A stretch of 64,000 nt of DNA from JAAOIF01 sp965206195 (GTDB taxonomy: Bacteria; Pseudomonadota; Gammaproteobacteria; PS1; Pseudothioglobaceae), in assembly GCA_965206195.1 (NCBI GenBank), contig CBDBIZ010000011.1, forward strand, positions 1,488,001 to 1,552,000, given 5' to 3'. Below the pieces are notes generated by a model, which searched no databases, was not told the DNA's origin, and worked only from the letters and a program-made list of their open reading frames with translations. Position 1 is the first letter of the stretch. Every line of letters begins with the position of its first letter. Below, piece by piece: positions 1-8,562 of the stretch. A program made the position numbers and the translations under genes.

Positions 1-747
1 ACTCAGTTATTCGTAGATGCCAAAGCTATGTTTAAAAAAGTCATCGATGGCAAACTATTAAAAGCAAATGCTGTGGTGGGTGTTTTTCCAGCTAACAGCA
101 TTAATGAGGATATCGAACTGTACAATGAAAATGGCGATGTGATTGTAACACTTAATCACCTGCGCCAACAGCTTGATAAAAAAGGCAATACCCCTAATTT
201 TTGCTTGAGTGATTTTATTGCTCCCAAAAATAGTGGCATTACAGATTATATGGGTGCTTTTGCCGTTACCGCTGGTATTAATATTGACTCACTGGTTGCC
301 AGCTATGAGTCTGACCATGATGATTACAACGCAATTATGGTCAAAGCAGTGGCTGATCGCCTAGCCGAGGCTTTTGCCGAGCTAATGCACTACAAACTAC
401 GCAGCGAGATTTGGGGATATAGCAATGAAAAATTTGATAATAATGAATTTATTGCAGAAAAATATCCAGGCATCCGCCCCGCCCCAGGCTATCCTGCTTG
501 CCCTGAGCATAGCGAAAAAGATAAACTATGGGCGTTGTTGGATGTTGAAAAAAATATCGGCGTAACCCTCACCAGTTCATATGCCATGTTACCCACGGCT
601 TCAGTCAGTGGCTGGTATTTTGCCCATCCTGAGTCCAGATACTTCGGCGTGGCAAAAATCAATCAAGCACAAGCACAAGATTATGCTAAACGCAAAGCGG
701 TTTCTATAGCGCAAGCACAAAGACTGCTCTGCACTAATTTGGAGTAA
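1..747 (+). CDS. metH: Cobalamin-dependent methionine synthase, C-terminal part (truncated by window edge)
   Basis: The reading frame is open from base 1, so the start lies outside the window. The visible 248 or so residues are the C-terminal AdoMet-binding reactivation domain. The family-typical motif RPAPGYPACPEHSEK and a late SGWYFAHPES stretch bind AdoMet for reductive remethylation of inactive cob(II)alamin. MetH methylates homocysteine to methionine using B12 and methyl-THF in the cytoplasm. The enzyme needs cobalamin, which fits the riboswitch-controlled B12 uptake operon at 42901-46029. The frame ends with a normal TAA. Confidence 0.96.
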   Translation, partial: TQLFVDAKAMFKKVIDGKLLKANAVVGVFPANSINEDIELYNENGDVIVTLNHLRQQLDKKGNTPNFCLSDFIAPKNSGITDYMGAFAVTAGINIDSLVASYESDHDDYNAIMVKAVADRLAEAFAELMHYKLRSEIWGYSNEKFDNNEFIAEKYPGIRPAPGYPACPEHSEKDKLWALLDVEKNIGVTLTSSYAMLPTASVSGWYFAHPESRYFGVAKINQAQAQDYAKRKAVSIAQAQRLLCTNLE

Positions 748-934
748 ATTGTTATGCTAAGCTCACAACTAAATTTCAAAAGACATGATGTAATAAGTAT
801 TTTTACTCTAATACCTTGTATCAGGTAGTTACTACCCTACTTTCAAAAAAAGGAAAATACCCCACCTAATAAAGTATCTTAAAGCAAATATATCCTTATA
901 ATAGTGACTAGGTAAATTTTAAAGGAGCTAAATA

Positions 935-1438
935 GTGAAAATAATCATACAAATATCAGCACTGTTATTAAGCGGTTTATTCGGTGCAAATGTATTTGGG
1001 GTAGACATCTTAACCCAAAAAAATATTGGATTAGAGGCAGCAAATGATATTGCAAAGCTGAGTATTGATGCTTGCCGTCGGGACGGCTTTAATGTGTCGG
1101 TAGTCGTGGTAGATAAACACGGTAATTTACGCAGTGTGATGCGAGATGATCTGGCAGCAAAATACACGATAGAAATTGCCCAGAGAAAAGCCAATATGGT
1201 GATTATGTCTGGTATTGCTTCTGGTTCATTTAGAGCAGCTAGAGCTGATATTCAACAAGAGCTAAACCATATTGAAGGGTTAATTGTAATGCAAGGTGGT
1301 TTGCCCATCCATGCCAGTGGCTCACTCATTGGTGCTGTTGGGGTAAGTGGTGCGCCTGGGGGTGATAAGGATGAGGCGTGTGCGACTGTTGCGATTGAAA
1401 AAATTACTGAACGCCTAGAGTTTGCTGATGATGAATAA
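935..1438 (+). CDS. GlcG/HbpS-like (DUF336) exported protein
   Basis: 167 residues. Starts with GTG eight bases after a good AAGGAG ribosome binding site; a TATAAT box at 897-902 could be its -10. An N-terminal signal peptide (about residues 1-22, MKIIIQISALLLSGLFGANV) precedes a GlcG/HbpS fold with the usual VVVVDKHGNLRSVMRDD and GGLPIHASGSLIGAVGVSGA segments. Family members bind haem or act as accessory proteins; the substrate cannot be read from sequence. An attC-like site follows 40 bases after the stop, so this gene may be the first cassette of the array. Confidence 0.85.
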   Translation: MKIIIQISALLLSGLFGANVFGVDILTQKNIGLEAANDIAKLSIDACRRDGFNVSVVVVDKHGNLRSVMRDDLAAKYTIEIAQRKANMVIMSGIASGSFRAARADIQQELNHIEGLIVMQGGLPIHASGSLIGAVGVSGAPGGDKDEACATVAIEKITERLEFADDE

Positions 1439-1477
1439 TTATTAATCAATCTTTAATTCAAATAGTCGGACAAAATT

Positions 1478-1533
1478 ATCTAACCAATCATTCTAGCCGA
1501 CCGCTTACGCGGCGGCTGATTTGGGCGTTATTT
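1478..1533 (+). repeat. attC-like integron recombination site 1
   Basis: Begins ATCTAAC (matches RYYYAAC) and ends GTTATTT (GTT of the GTTRRRY core kept, two mismatches). Between them the complementary arms AGCCGACCGC and GCGGCGGCT form the hairpin expected of attC. The whole 56 bases closely resemble the classical aadA-type attC as remembered. It lies between two plus-strand genes in the expected orientation. Confidence 0.75.
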
Positions 1534-1587
1534 GCAAACCAACCACCGTGCCAGCCCGAAACCGAAAATAAACAAAACGAAAAGTAA

Positions 1588-3654
1588 ATGACTCAACCAG
1601 ATATCATCCAGACAATCCTTAAAGACAGTAATTACGATCTTTCCCTATTCTCGGCAAATGAGATCGATTTATTGCGCCAGCAAGTATTTACCAAAATCAA
1701 TAGAGGCAAAGAAACATCCTATGCAAAATGCATTGTTAGGGGTAAAGATATTCAGTTAAAACCTGAAGAAATCGTTCGCCAGCTTTATACCGCACAACTT
1801 ATCAATAAATATGGCTACTCTAAAAAGCGCTTAGCCTTTGAATATGCGGTCAATTTTGGACGGGAAAAGAAAAAAGCCGATATTGTCATTTTTGACAAAG
1901 ACCGTGTTGATACTTCCTACATCATTGTTGAACTGAAAAAACCAAAACTCAAAGACGGAAAAGACCAACTTCGCTCCTATTGCAATGCCACTGGCGCGCC
2001 GATTGGCGTTTGGACCAATGGCGAAAAAATATCTCATTACCACCGCAAAGATCCGAATTATTTTGAAGACATCACCGATATTCCCAAAGCAAACCAAAGC
2101 CTCAAGGATATTCTAAGCGATCGGTTCACGCTAAAAGACCTCATTATCAAGGATAAAATAGCCAATGAGCGAAAATCTTTAAAGGACATCATCTTAGAAA
2201 TGGAGGATGAAGTTCTAGCCAATGCAGGAGTCGATGTCTTTGAAGAAGTTTTCAAACTTATTTTTACCAAACTCTATGATGAATTTTGCAGCAAAAAGGA
2301 CAAGGCCAATATAGAGTTTTATCTTGAGCAGAATTTAAACAATGATGAAAGAGGGGACTTTGACAGACTCAAGGAATCCCTTACTGATCTGAATGACAAG
2401 AATTTCCGTGTGATGGAGTTCAGAAACACCGGGCAAACCGATACTGAACTGAAAAACAAAATACAAACCCTGTTCAATGATGCCAAAAGCCAGTGGTCAG
2501 GCGTATTCCCCGAAGGCTCAGCCTTTGAGCTATCCGATAGTCACTTATCCGTCTGTATCTCCAGCTTGCAGGATGTAAAGCTGTTCAACTCCAATCTGTT
2601 GGTAGTTGATGAAGCTTTTGAATATCTGGTCAACAAGTCAGCCAAGGGCGAAAAAGGGCAATATTTCACCCCGCGCCATGTGATTGATATGTGTGTGCAG
2701 ATGCTCAACCCCAAACGGGGCGAGACCATGATCGACACCGCCTCCGGTAGTTGTGGTTTTCCCGTTCATACAATTTTCAAACTAACGGGTCATCTCTTTA
2801 CCAATGCAGAAATTCCCGAAGAGGATAAACAGCATATCCTCAAGGTTTTTGGTATCGACTTCGACGAAAAAACAGTGCGGGTTGCCCGAACCCTCAACCT
2901 GATTGCTGGCGATGGCGAAACCAATGTTTTACACCTCAATACACTGGACTATGAACGCTGGAGCGACAAAACCGAGAAAGACCCGCAATGGATTACCACC
3001 TACGGCAAGGGCTTTGATCGGTTAAAGGCACTCAGAGCAGAGCAAGGCGGCGATAAGCGCTTCAATTTTGATGTGCTGATGGCCAACCCACCCTTTGCAG
3101 GCGACATCAAGGAAAGCCGCTTGCTCCACCAGTACGAGTTTGGCTTCAAGGCCGATGGCAAGAAGGCTCAAAGCAAGGTCGGGCGGGATATTTTGTTTAT
3201 TGAGCGCAACCTTGATTTTCTAAAACCCGGTGGCCGCATGGCGATTGTGTTGCCACAGGGTCGGTTCAATAACACATCCGATAAACACATACGGGAATTT
3301 ACCGCCCAACATGGCCGCATTCTGGCGGTAGTGGGTTTGCACGGTAATACCTTCAAACCCCACACCGGCACTAAAACTAGCGTGTTATTCGTGCAAAAGT
3401 GGCACGATGAACTCTGCCCCAAAGTCGATGACTATCCTATCTTCTTTGCCGTCTCCGAAAAAGGCGGGAAAGACAACTCGGGTGATTATCTCTATGTCAA
3501 AAACGGCAATGGGCAATACAAGCTGGATAAAAACAGACACCTAATCGTTGACCATGACCTGCATAACCATGATGGAATGCTACAAAATGGCATTGCCGAA
3601 GCCTTTATTGAATGGGCGAAGAGTGAAAACTTGTCATTTTGGGCGGTAGATTAA
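1588..3654 (+). CDS. Fused restriction-modification subunit (nuclease + N6-adenine methyltransferase), BcgI/type I-like
   Basis: 688 residues. Residues about 45-160 form an HSDR_N-type PD-(D/E)XK nuclease domain: D98 in KKADIVIF, then E115 and K117 in IIVELKKPK. Residues about 340-640 form an HsdM-type N6-adenine methylase with motif I DTASGSCGFPV near 382 and motif IV ANPPF near 499. Cutting and methylating are therefore on one chain, and the specificity subunit follows two bases later. No separate HsdR translocase is present, so it is closer to the type IIB/IIG plan (BcgI A and B subunits) than to classical type I. It lies between attC-like sites 1 and 2. Target sequence unknown. Confidence 0.88.
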   Translation: MTQPDIIQTILKDSNYDLSLFSANEIDLLRQQVFTKINRGKETSYAKCIVRGKDIQLKPEEIVRQLYTAQLINKYGYSKKRLAFEYAVNFGREKKKADIVIFDKDRVDTSYIIVELKKPKLKDGKDQLRSYCNATGAPIGVWTNGEKISHYHRKDPNYFEDITDIPKANQSLKDILSDRFTLKDLIIKDKIANERKSLKDIILEMEDEVLANAGVDVFEEVFKLIFTKLYDEFCSKKDKANIEFYLEQNLNNDERGDFDRLKESLTDLNDKNFRVMEFRNTGQTDTELKNKIQTLFNDAKSQWSGVFPEGSAFELSDSHLSVCISSLQDVKLFNSNLLVVDEAFEYLVNKSAKGEKGQYFTPRHVIDMCVQMLNPKRGETMIDTASGSCGFPVHTIFKLTGHLFTNAEIPEEDKQHILKVFGIDFDEKTVRVARTLNLIAGDGETNVLHLNTLDYERWSDKTEKDPQWITTYGKGFDRLKALRAEQGGDKRFNFDVLMANPPFAGDIKESRLLHQYEFGFKADGKKAQSKVGRDILFIERNLDFLKPGGRMAIVLPQGRFNNTSDKHIREFTAQHGRILAVVGLHGNTFKPHTGTKTSVLFVQKWHDELCPKVDDYPIFFAVSEKGGKDNSGDYLYVKNGNGQYKLDKNRHLIVDHDLHNHDGMLQNGIAEAFIEWAKSENLSFWAVD

Positions 3655-3655
3655 C

Positions 3656-5098
3656 ATGCAGTTTTCCATTGTGTATTATTCATCTGTTAAAACGTCATCA
3701 AATGAATTCCGAATAGACCCTGAATATTACAAGCCTGAATATGTCCGCTTAAACAAAAAACTAAAGAGCGCTAAACCTTGTAGTGAGTATATTGATTACC
3801 TCACTGATGGCACGCACCAAACGCCTAGTTATAAAAGTAAAGGTATCCCATTTTTAAGCTCAGGAAATGTTCACCCGTGCGACTTGCAATTTAAAAATAC
3901 TAAATATATTTCTTTAGAAGAGCATAAAAACCTAAAACATTGCCAACCAACCTATAGAGACATACTAATATCAAAATCAGGGCGAATAGGTCATGCGGCT
4001 GTTGTGCCAGTTGATTACAAAAAAGGTGACTTTAATATATATGAAGGTATCGCCCTTCTGAGAGTTAAGGATTATAGCCCTTATGCACTTGCACTATTAT
4101 TAAATTCGAGAATATTACAGGATCAAATAAGGAGGGTTCAAAAAGGTGTAGCACAGCCTCATCTCCACCTTGAAGATATACGGATTTTAAAGATACCTAG
4201 CTTTTCTGATGAATTTATTAAGTTGCTGGAGGTAACATACAAAGATATCGAAACTACATCATCAAATAGCCGATTAAATAACGCGCAAGCTCTGTCTCAC
4301 CTTTATTCGGAGCTTGGTTTAACTAGTTGGCAACCAAAACATAAGCTCACCTTTATTAAAAACTACTCCGACACCCAGCAAGCCGAACGTATCGATGCAG
4401 AATACTTCCAGCCCAAATACGATGAGATTATCAGTGCCATCAAAGCCTATAGGGGCGGATGGGATACGCTTGGAAAGCTTGTTGATGTTAAAAAGAGTGT
4501 TGAAGTTGGAAGCAATGAATATGTCGATGAAGGTGTACCCTTTGTCAGAGTCAGTAACATTAGCCCTTTTGAAATATCTGAGGAAAAATATATCTCGGAA
4601 CAACTCTACACAAAACTAACACCAAACGAACAGGATGTACCTTTTATAAAATCAAAGAACCATCAACCACAACAGGGAGAGATATTATTTAGTAAGGATG
4701 GCTCCCCAGGAATTGCCTACCACCTAAAAAATATGCCTCAGAAAATGATCGTTTCTGGAGGCATCCTGCGCCTCAAGAACAAAACAGACAAAGTAAGCAA
4801 CGAATATCTCACCTTGGTATTAAATTCTGTTTTGACACAAGAACAGGTGAAACGCGATGTAGGCGGCTCTATCATATTGCATTGGCGACCCGATCAAGTG
4901 AAAGAAACAACCATTCCTATTTTATCTGAGGATAAACAGCAAGAAATCCAACAAAAGGTCACAGAATCTTTTAACCTGCGAAAACAATCTAAACACCTGC
5001 TGGAATGTGCAAAAAAAGCAGTAGAAATAGCAATAGAGCAAGACGAACAGAAAGCAACCAATTGGCTGGAAAATGAAACCAATGAAATGCAAATATAA
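3656..5098 (+). CDS. hsdS: Restriction-modification specificity subunit (HsdS-like)
   Basis: 480 residues, starting one base after the preceding stop (TAACATG). Two target recognition domains are visible: the first contains GIPFLSSGNV and ILISKSGRIGHAAVV (about 60-150), the second GVPFVRVSNISPF and ILFSKDGSPGIAYH (about 295-380). Each is followed by a helical spacer, the normal two-TRD layout for a bipartite target. It directs the upstream fused nuclease-methylase. The name hsdS is by family; in BcgI-type systems this is the B subunit. Its last 26 bases overlap the next small gene. Confidence 0.88.
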   Translation: MQFSIVYYSSVKTSSNEFRIDPEYYKPEYVRLNKKLKSAKPCSEYIDYLTDGTHQTPSYKSKGIPFLSSGNVHPCDLQFKNTKYISLEEHKNLKHCQPTYRDILISKSGRIGHAAVVPVDYKKGDFNIYEGIALLRVKDYSPYALALLLNSRILQDQIRRVQKGVAQPHLHLEDIRILKIPSFSDEFIKLLEVTYKDIETTSSNSRLNNAQALSHLYSELGLTSWQPKHKLTFIKNYSDTQQAERIDAEYFQPKYDEIISAIKAYRGGWDTLGKLVDVKKSVEVGSNEYVDEGVPFVRVSNISPFEISEEKYISEQLYTKLTPNEQDVPFIKSKNHQPQQGEILFSKDGSPGIAYHLKNMPQKMIVSGGILRLKNKTDKVSNEYLTLVLNSVLTQEQVKRDVGGSIILHWRPDQVKETTIPILSEDKQQEIQQKVTESFNLRKQSKHLLECAKKAVEIAIEQDEQKATNWLENETNEMQI

Positions 5099-5339
5099 CA
5101 AGGTACTGCTTGAAGCAAGCATTAACATTAAAGCATCTGATTATCGATTTGAAGATAAGAGGAAAATATACAGCGGTGAAGTGCGTCGAGGAAAAAATAA
5201 GGGTGCAAGTAAAATTGCTGAAATAATCGACCTTAGTGGGTACAAAGCATTTGACGAGCAACAGATAATTAACCGCAATAGATGTATTCTGAACAGGTTT
5301 TTAGCTTTTTTGCAAAATGAAGGTTTGATTGCTATTTAG
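5073..5339 (+). CDS. Small hypothetical protein after hsdS
   Basis: 88 residues, basic and lysine-rich, overlapping the hsdS end in another frame, so it is probably translationally coupled; ATG at 5082 is an alternative start. I do not recognise the family. It has no signal peptide or membrane segment. It is the last gene before attC-like site 2, so it travels in the same cassette as the restriction system; a role in that system is only an inference from position. Confidence 0.5.
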   Translation: MKPMKCKYNKVLLEASINIKASDYRFEDKRKIYSGEVRRGKNKGASKIAEIIDLSGYKAFDEQQIINRNRCILNRFLAFLQNEGLIAI

Positions 5340-5379
5340 GAACGCTTGAATAATAAATGTCAATGAAAATAACACAATC

Positions 5380-5436
5380 GCCTAACAAATCATTCCAGCG
5401 GACCGCTAACGCGGCGGCTGAATTTAGACATTATAC
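5380..5436 (+). repeat. attC-like integron recombination site 2
   Basis: Starts with GCCTAAC, a perfect RYYYAAC, and ends ATTATAC, one base off GTTRRRY at the crossover G. The centre CCAGCGGACCGCTAACGCGG is nearly the same as in site 1, with complementary CCGC/GCGG arms. It separates the BcgI-like cassette from the EcoRV-like cassette. Confidence 0.72.
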
Positions 5437-5454
5437 GCAAAAAATAGGAAGCAC

Positions 5455-6274
5455 ATGGTGAAAGAAGAATTTGAATCACAACTGAAAGAGTTTGTCGAAG
5501 GACTGCAAGACCATATCAGTACCAAAGATGGTCAAAGGATTCATAGATGTGTTCTAAAATATCTATACCATTTCTTCAGATACCAAGATTATTTCAAAGA
5601 TCTTGGAAATTCACCTATTCCCCAAAATTATGGAATTTGCAAGAAAATATGGATATAAAATAGTTCTAGCAGAACACCAGAATTATTATCCTGATATTTC
5701 ATTTGTAAAAGCAGAGGATGAGAGTATTAAATTTGCTGTGGATTTCAAAACCACATATCGAAACCCCAAGAAGCCATATTTATGTAATGGGTTTACATTA
5801 GGTTCGCATGGTAAATATTTTGAAGACCGCACAAGCACAAAAAACATACAGTTCCCCTATGGAGAATATTCAGGGCACTTTTGTCTTGGCATTGTCTATG
5901 ATCGCGCTGATGGCGCATCTATAGACGAAACAGCGAGCCATAATATCAAAGACTTACAATCTATAGCTTCAGTGGTAAGTGGGTTTCAGTTTTTCGTGGC
6001 TGAAAAATGGAGTATTGCCAGTGATAAAAGTGGAAGTGGTAATACCGCAAATATAGGAAGCATTAACAATATAGATGATATTATTAACGGTAATGGGATG
6101 TTTTCAAACCTTGGTGAATCTTGGTTTGATGATTACTGGATGAATTACAATAAAATCACTATTACTGACGGTAAAAGTAGAACCAAAAAGATCACCTCAT
6201 TAAAAGATTTTGTTGTTTACAGGAAAGGGGACGTTTCTAAAATCGTCCCAAAACATAACAAAGCACCTAAATAG
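5455..6274 (+). pseudogene. EcoRV-like type II restriction endonuclease, frameshifted
   Basis: Two overlapping frames make one EcoRV-like protein of about 273 residues. The first frame (from 5455) gives the N-terminus up to about 5556. The second frame continues with SDTKIISKILE, then the catalytic elements NYYPDIS and FAVDFKTTY (EcoRV D74, D90, K92), then SGSGNTANIGSI and FDDYWMNY, all EcoRV hallmarks. The frames join if one A is removed from the AAAA at 5556-5559, giving CVLNIYTISSDTK. As written the endonuclease is broken, unless this is a sequencing error or the protein restarts at the TTG at 5603. The cognate methylase follows eight bases later. Confidence 0.85.
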
Positions 6275-6282
6275 GCGAGTTC

Positions 6283-7176
6283 ATGAAAGTAAATGTACCA
6301 CCGATAAAGTCGCAGGGAATAAAAACCAAGCTAGTGCCCTGGATAAATACGATTGTCCCACATGAATTTGATGGTAAATGGGTAGAGCCATTTATGGGCA
6401 CTGGTGTCGTGGCATTTAACCTTGCCCCAAAATATGCCTTATTGTGCGATACAAATCCACACTTGATTAATTTTTACCAAGCAATAGCAGATAAAGAAAT
6501 AACTCCCGAGATTGTTAAAGAATATCTAAACAAAGAAGGTGCTTTGCTTCTTGATGTGGGGGAGTCTCATTATTACGAGATAAGAGAAAGGTTTAATGAA
6601 AAGCATCAGTCTTTGGATTTTTTATTTTTAAATAGAGCAGGGTTTAATGGGATGATTCGCTTTAATAGAAAAGGTGGTTTCAATATACCTTTTTGTAAAA
6701 AACCTCAAAGATTTGCACAGGCTTATGTGACCAAAATTGTTAATCAGGTTTCTTATGTAAGCCGTTTATTATGGGCAAAGGAATTTGAGTTCAAGTGCCA
6801 ATCATTTGAAGAAACTATTTCTCAGGCAACGTCATCGGATATTATTTATTCTGACCCTCCTTATGTAGGTAGGCATGTAGAGTATTTTAATGGCTGGGAT
6901 GAAGAGCGAGAAAACAACCTATTTAATATTTTATCTCAATCAGAGAGCAAATTTGTTTTATCAACTTGGCATCACAACGATTTTCGTAAAAATGAATATA
7001 TTGAATCTTTGTGGAGTCAGTTCAATATTTTGACAAGAGAGCATTTTTATCACGTAGGTGGCAGTGAAAAAAACCGAAACCCAATGATTGAAGCCATTAT
7101 TACAAACTACGATACATCAATTTATGAAAACCAAGAACAGGAAAGGCAGGAGCAATTAGTGTTACTAGAGGAGTAA
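6283..7176 (+). CDS. EcoRV-like DNA adenine methyltransferase (D12 class, predicted GATATC)
   Basis: 297 residues, the length of M.EcoRV, and very alike throughout as remembered: VPPIKSQGIKTKLVP at the start, motif I VEPFMGTGVVAFN, CDTNPHLI, NGMIRFN, catalytic motif IV SDPPYVGRH, and STWHHNDFR near the end. It should methylate the first adenine-type position in GATATC to N6-methyladenine, protecting against the EcoRV-like enzyme upstream. A GGCGAG region precedes the ATG. The frame is intact, so methylation may persist even though the nuclease frame is broken. The cassette ends at attC-like site 3. Confidence 0.92.
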   Translation: MKVNVPPIKSQGIKTKLVPWINTIVPHEFDGKWVEPFMGTGVVAFNLAPKYALLCDTNPHLINFYQAIADKEITPEIVKEYLNKEGALLLDVGESHYYEIRERFNEKHQSLDFLFLNRAGFNGMIRFNRKGGFNIPFCKKPQRFAQAYVTKIVNQVSYVSRLLWAKEFEFKCQSFEETISQATSSDIIYSDPPYVGRHVEYFNGWDEERENNLFNILSQSESKFVLSTWHHNDFRKNEYIESLWSQFNILTREHFYHVGGSEKNRNPMIEAIITNYDTSIYENQEQERQEQLVLLEE

Positions 7177-7188
7177 GCAGCATACAGC

Positions 7189-7261
7189 GTATAACAAGGC
7201 GCTGTACTCGGACAATTTTTCCGCTACGCTCCAAAATTTCCGGTGAGCTTGGTCGTTAGAT
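7189..7261 (+). repeat. attC-like integron recombination site 3
   Basis: Starts GTATAAC (one mismatch to RYYYAAC) and ends with a perfect core GTTAGAT (GTTRRRY). The inner part ACAAGGCGCTGTACTCGGAC is typical of Vibrio-type attC sites, and GGAC...GGTGAGCTTGGTC supplies the other half. It follows the methylase stop by 12 bases and leads straight into a 41-base palindrome. Confidence 0.68.
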
Positions 7262-7295
7262 CGGACCGCTCGCTCCGCGAGCGATCCGGTCTAAC
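7255..7295. repeat. 41-base palindrome flanked by two core sites
   Basis: GTTAGA at 7255-7260 pairs with TCTAAC at 7290-7295, and the inner GGACCGCTCGC/GCGAGCGATCC arms pair with one mismatch around a TCC loop. One end is the core of attC site 3; the other, GTCTAAC, is an RYYYAAC box. From there to 7454 there is no recognisable gene, only another GCCTAAC box at 7347-7353 that may be the start of a decayed attC. Confidence 0.6.
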
Positions 7296-7454
7296 GGTGG
7301 CCGACAATGCGTATTGCCTTTGTGATACTACGACGCTTCGCGCTCCGCCTAACAAAGACAATCAATGGGAAATTTTTAAATGACCTTACAGGTAATCTCA
7401 TGCTAAAATCCCGCTACTGTCGGTTATCGTTATCTACCCAAAAGAATTTAAGTT

Positions 7455-7814
7455 ATGACATCACATTTGAAGTTAAATTATGTCGAATTTCCTGCTCAGG
7501 ATATTCCTGCTACAAAACGATTTTTTGAAGATGCATTTGGTTGGTCTTTTACAGATTATGGAGCGGATTATTCGGCGTTTAGTGATGAGGGGTTAGATGG
7601 TGGTTTTTACAAATCCAATTTAACATCAGTTGCTTCAAATGGCGCAGCACTACTTGTATTAAAAACGGTCGATTTAGAATACACTCAATCAATAGTTGAA
7701 TCTTGTGGTGGTCAAATATCTACGCCAATTTTTACTTTTCCTGGAGGCAGACGTTTCCATTTTATCGAACCAAGCGGCAATGAATTTGCAGTTTGGTGCT
7801 TAACTGACACATAA
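7455..7814 (+). CDS. VOC family (glyoxalase-like) protein
   Basis: 119 residues, a single vicinal-oxygen-chelate domain: LNYVEFPAQDIPATKRFFEDAFGW at the start, DGGFY in the middle, and the late HFIEPSGNEFAVW, which carries the second-half metal ligand E. Such proteins act as dimers in dioxygenation, isomerisation or antibiotic binding (bleomycin and fosfomycin families); the substrate cannot be told. VOC genes are frequent in integron cassettes, in line with the attC-like sites on both sides. Confidence 0.85.
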   Translation: MTSHLKLNYVEFPAQDIPATKRFFEDAFGWSFTDYGADYSAFSDEGLDGGFYKSNLTSVASNGAALLVLKTVDLEYTQSIVESCGGQISTPIFTFPGGRRFHFIEPSGNEFAVWCLTDT

Positions 7815-7909
7815 CAAGGCAATAAAGTCGGACACGTAACGCTTTGCTCAGTGCCACTTCGTTTCACATTTTAGCAAGCATTACTTAGCCGCTTATTGCG
7901 GCGTTATAG
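7809..7909 (+). repeat. attC-like integron recombination site 4
   Basis: Starts ACATAAC overlapping the end of the VOC gene and ends GTTATAG. Inside, ACAAGGCAATAAAGTCGGAC and the CCGCTTATTGCGGCGTTAT end are the usual L and R elements, with CCGC/GCGG complementarity at the right end. At about 100 bases it is a long-type attC. Confidence 0.68.
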
Positions 7910-7938
7910 GTTCAGAGTAACCCATCAAAGAGATATAA

Positions 7939-8511
7939 ATGTTTAGTCAAATTTCAAAGAAATTAACGAAAATATCTTCGATAAAATTAACAGCATTTTT
8001 ATTTTTGCTGTTCTTGTTTTTTATGTTCGTCGTTTTACCAAGCTTAGCCTCAAAAGCTGCTGAGTTATTTGCAGGATTGGGTTCACCAGACCTCCTTTTT
8101 TTCTACAGTGGTGAAAAGTTATATGAAGTGGCTTCGAGCTATGGTGAGCTTGGAAGAAATGCATATATTGAGACAAGATTTCAATTTGATTTAGTTTGGC
8201 CAGTTGTGTATACACTTTTTTTGGTAACGTCAATCAGTTGGTTTTGTAGCCGTATAACAAATGTCCAAAGCAAACTAAGATATTGTAATCTTTTGCCTAT
8301 AGTTGCTGTTGTGTTTGATTTATTGGAAAATGTTTCAGTATCAATTGTAATGTATCAATTCCCTGCCAAAACTGCTTTATTCAGTAATATCGCATCATAT
8401 TCCACTACATTAAAATGGATTTTTATCTATGCCAGCTTTTTGACATTAGCTATTTCTATGGTTGTATTTCTGTGGATGTCGATCAAAAAACGTATAATTA
8501 AGAAATTCTAG
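7939..8511 (+). CDS. Hypothetical multi-pass membrane protein (cassette gene)
   Basis: 190 residues with about four membrane segments: 18-37, 86-102, 116-135 and 155-176 roughly, with a basic C-terminal tail (KKRIIKKF) likely on the cytoplasmic side. I do not recognise a named family, though hydrophobic proteins of this kind are common in integron cassettes. Good plus-strand frame between attC-like sites 4 and 5. No enzymatic motif is visible. Confidence 0.65.
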   Translation: MFSQISKKLTKISSIKLTAFLFLLFLFFMFVVLPSLASKAAELFAGLGSPDLLFFYSGEKLYEVASSYGELGRNAYIETRFQFDLVWPVVYTLFLVTSISWFCSRITNVQSKLRYCNLLPIVAVVFDLLENVSVSIVMYQFPAKTALFSNIASYSTTLKWIFIYASFLTLAISMVVFLWMSIKKRIIKKF

Positions 8512-8518
8512 GTGATGT

Positions 8519-8545
8519 CTATAACACCTGAATTTGGCGTTAGAG
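8519..8545 (+). repeat. Short or truncated attC-like site 5
   Basis: CTATAAC and GTTAGAG stand only about 20 bases apart, with ACCTGAATTTGGC between them. The outer boxes look like an attC but the central hairpin is missing, so it may be a deleted site. It sits exactly between two plus-strand cassette genes. Confidence 0.45.
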
Positions 8546-8562
8546 CCCTTTGAGACAATCAA

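Noticed and set aside
928..1194. Minus-strand frame opposite the GlcG-like gene
   Set aside because: It is a shadow of the plus-strand gene, which has a signal peptide, ribosome binding site and family motifs.
7347..7436. A further attC site
   Set aside because: GCCTAAC is present, but no paired arms or clear GTTRRRY end; kept only as a possible remnant.
7307..7528. Small plus-strand frame before the VOC gene
   Set aside because: It passes through possible attC remnants and overlaps the VOC gene in another frame, with no ribosome binding site.
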